This document shows positions 14,731 to 15,025 of a DNA stretch of 15,025 nt, in pieces. The DNA lies in NCBI GenBank assembly GCA_002353885.1, contig DEKO01000116.1:1-15025 (forward strand). The letters run 5' to 3'. The notes below the pieces were generated by a model. It was not told the DNA's origin. It ran no database searches and was given only the letters and a program-made list of their open reading frames with translations. Source of the stretch: Porphyromonadaceae bacterium UBA2720. Lineage in GTDB: Bacteria > Bacteroidota > Bacteroidia > Bacteroidales > Muribaculaceae. Position 1 is the stretch's first letter. Each line of letters starts with the position of its first letter. The translations under genes and the position numbers were made by a program.

Positions 14731-14808
14731 CTACATTGCTTCAATCTCTTCGGGTGTTAGACCTGTGACTTGTGCAATTACATTCTGCCTCTTACTCGTT
14801 AGAGAATT
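14731..14808 (-). pseudogene. C-terminal remnant of an Rpn/PD-(D/E)XK nuclease-type (transposase-like) gene
   Basis: On the minus strand the frame from 14808 reads NSLTSKRQNVIAQVTGLTPE then EIEAM and a stop at 14731-14733. A tail of the form IAxxTGLxxEEIxxL is typical of the Rpn-family recombination-promoting nucleases and related 'PD-(D/E)XK transposases' in Bacteroidales. There is no start codon or upstream homology: the frame before it is AT-rich and does not look coding. Only the tail is left, next to the shared terminator. Confidence 0.55.
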
Positions 14809-14859
14809 CAGTTTTATCAAAAAAAATGATAATAGGGCGTTTTTTTCATTTATATTTTG

Positions 14860-14867
14860 TAATTTTG
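14860..14867 (+). promoter_or_regulatory. Putative -7 element for fba
   Basis: TAATTTTG matches TAnnTTTG. The -33 site 19-21 nt upstream is only a T-run (near 14840), not TTTG. Transcription would start near 14874, leaving a leader of about 45 nt. Confidence 0.45.
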
Positions 14868-14918
14868 TAGTCAAGTCTAGGAAATAATTGTTAAACCACT
14901 AATAGTTAATTAGACAAA

Positions 14919-15025
14919 ATGGTAAGTTTCAAGGAGTTAGGCCTGGTCAACACCCGTGAGATGTTTGCCAAGGCAATCAATGGCGGTTATGCCATTCCAG
15001 CATTCAATTTCAACAACATGGAGCA
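14919..15025 (+). CDS. fba: Class II fructose-bisphosphate aldolase (partial, N-terminus only)
   Basis: The first 35 codons, MVSFKELGLVNTREMFAKAI then NGGYAIPAFNFNNME, match the N-terminus of class II (zinc-dependent) aldolases of the Bacteroidetes type, where GYAIPAFNFNN is highly conserved. The enzyme splits fructose 1,6-bisphosphate into dihydroxyacetone phosphate and glyceraldehyde 3-phosphate in glycolysis. The rest lies outside the window. The ATG at 14919 has AT-rich sequence before it and no Shine-Dalgarno site. Confidence 0.88.
   Translation, partial: MVSFKELGLVNTREMFAKAINGGYAIPAFNFNNME

Noticed and set aside
14690..14887. 65-codon plus-strand frame between terminator and fba
   Set aside because: It begins inside the terminator stem, overlaps the decayed nuclease tail on the other strand and the fba promoter, and has no domain or ribosome site.

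Overview
The window looks like chromosome of a gut Bacteroidales bacterium, most likely near Muribaculaceae or Prevotellaceae (inference). The evidence is Bacteroidetes-type promoters (TTTG, 19-nt spacer, TAnnTTTG) upstream of the aldo/keto reductase and pyrG, few Shine-Dalgarno sites, families typical of the phylum (Fe-S aldo/keto reductase with Tat signal, GH84, DUF3078, DUF3108, AAA_14/DUF4143 ATPase), and AT-rich repeats in the gaps. No phage, CRISPR, rRNA, tRNA or complete insertion sequence was seen.

Layout. 1-713 (minus): N-terminal 237 residues of an AAA_14/DUF4143 ATPase, cut by the window edge. 714-1603: a gene-poor gap of about 890 bp. It holds the dockerin-like 3' end of a lost secreted-protein gene with its terminator still in place, then an array of palindromic repeats ending in a strong promoter. 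1604-4973 (plus): a Tat-exported, iron-sulfur aldo/keto reductase and a secreted GH84 beta-N-acetylglucosaminidase. 5073-5391: a broken gene for a small secreted protein. 5528-9483: pyrG (CTP synthase) and yidC (membrane insertase), each with its own GTG start, separated by a repeat-rich gap with an 18-bp inverted repeat.

9526-14653 (plus): seven closely spaced genes that nearly all encode membrane or exported proteins: a zinc-ribbon/TM2 protein, a membrane-anchored GH25 lysozyme, a secreted protein with a charged coiled tail, a DUF3078 outer-membrane protein, two exported proteins of unknown function, and a DUF3108 protein. A strong terminator at 14676-14709 closes the run. 14731-14808 (minus) is the tail of a decayed Rpn/PD-(D/E)XK-type nuclease gene, and 14919-15025 begins a class II fructose-bisphosphate aldolase.

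How the genes fit together. pyrG and fba are housekeeping genes. yidC inserts inner-membrane proteins, and the genes after it form a plausible envelope-biogenesis or maintenance cluster in which peptidoglycan cleavage (GH25) sits beside outer-membrane and periplasmic proteins of unknown role. The reductase and GH84 enzymes suggest periplasmic redox chemistry and trimming of host or dietary GlcNAc glycans. No clearly new defence or mobile system is visible. The most unusual parts are the repeat/promoter array at 1177-1560, the orphan dockerin tail, and the conserved-looking but uncharacterised envelope cluster.
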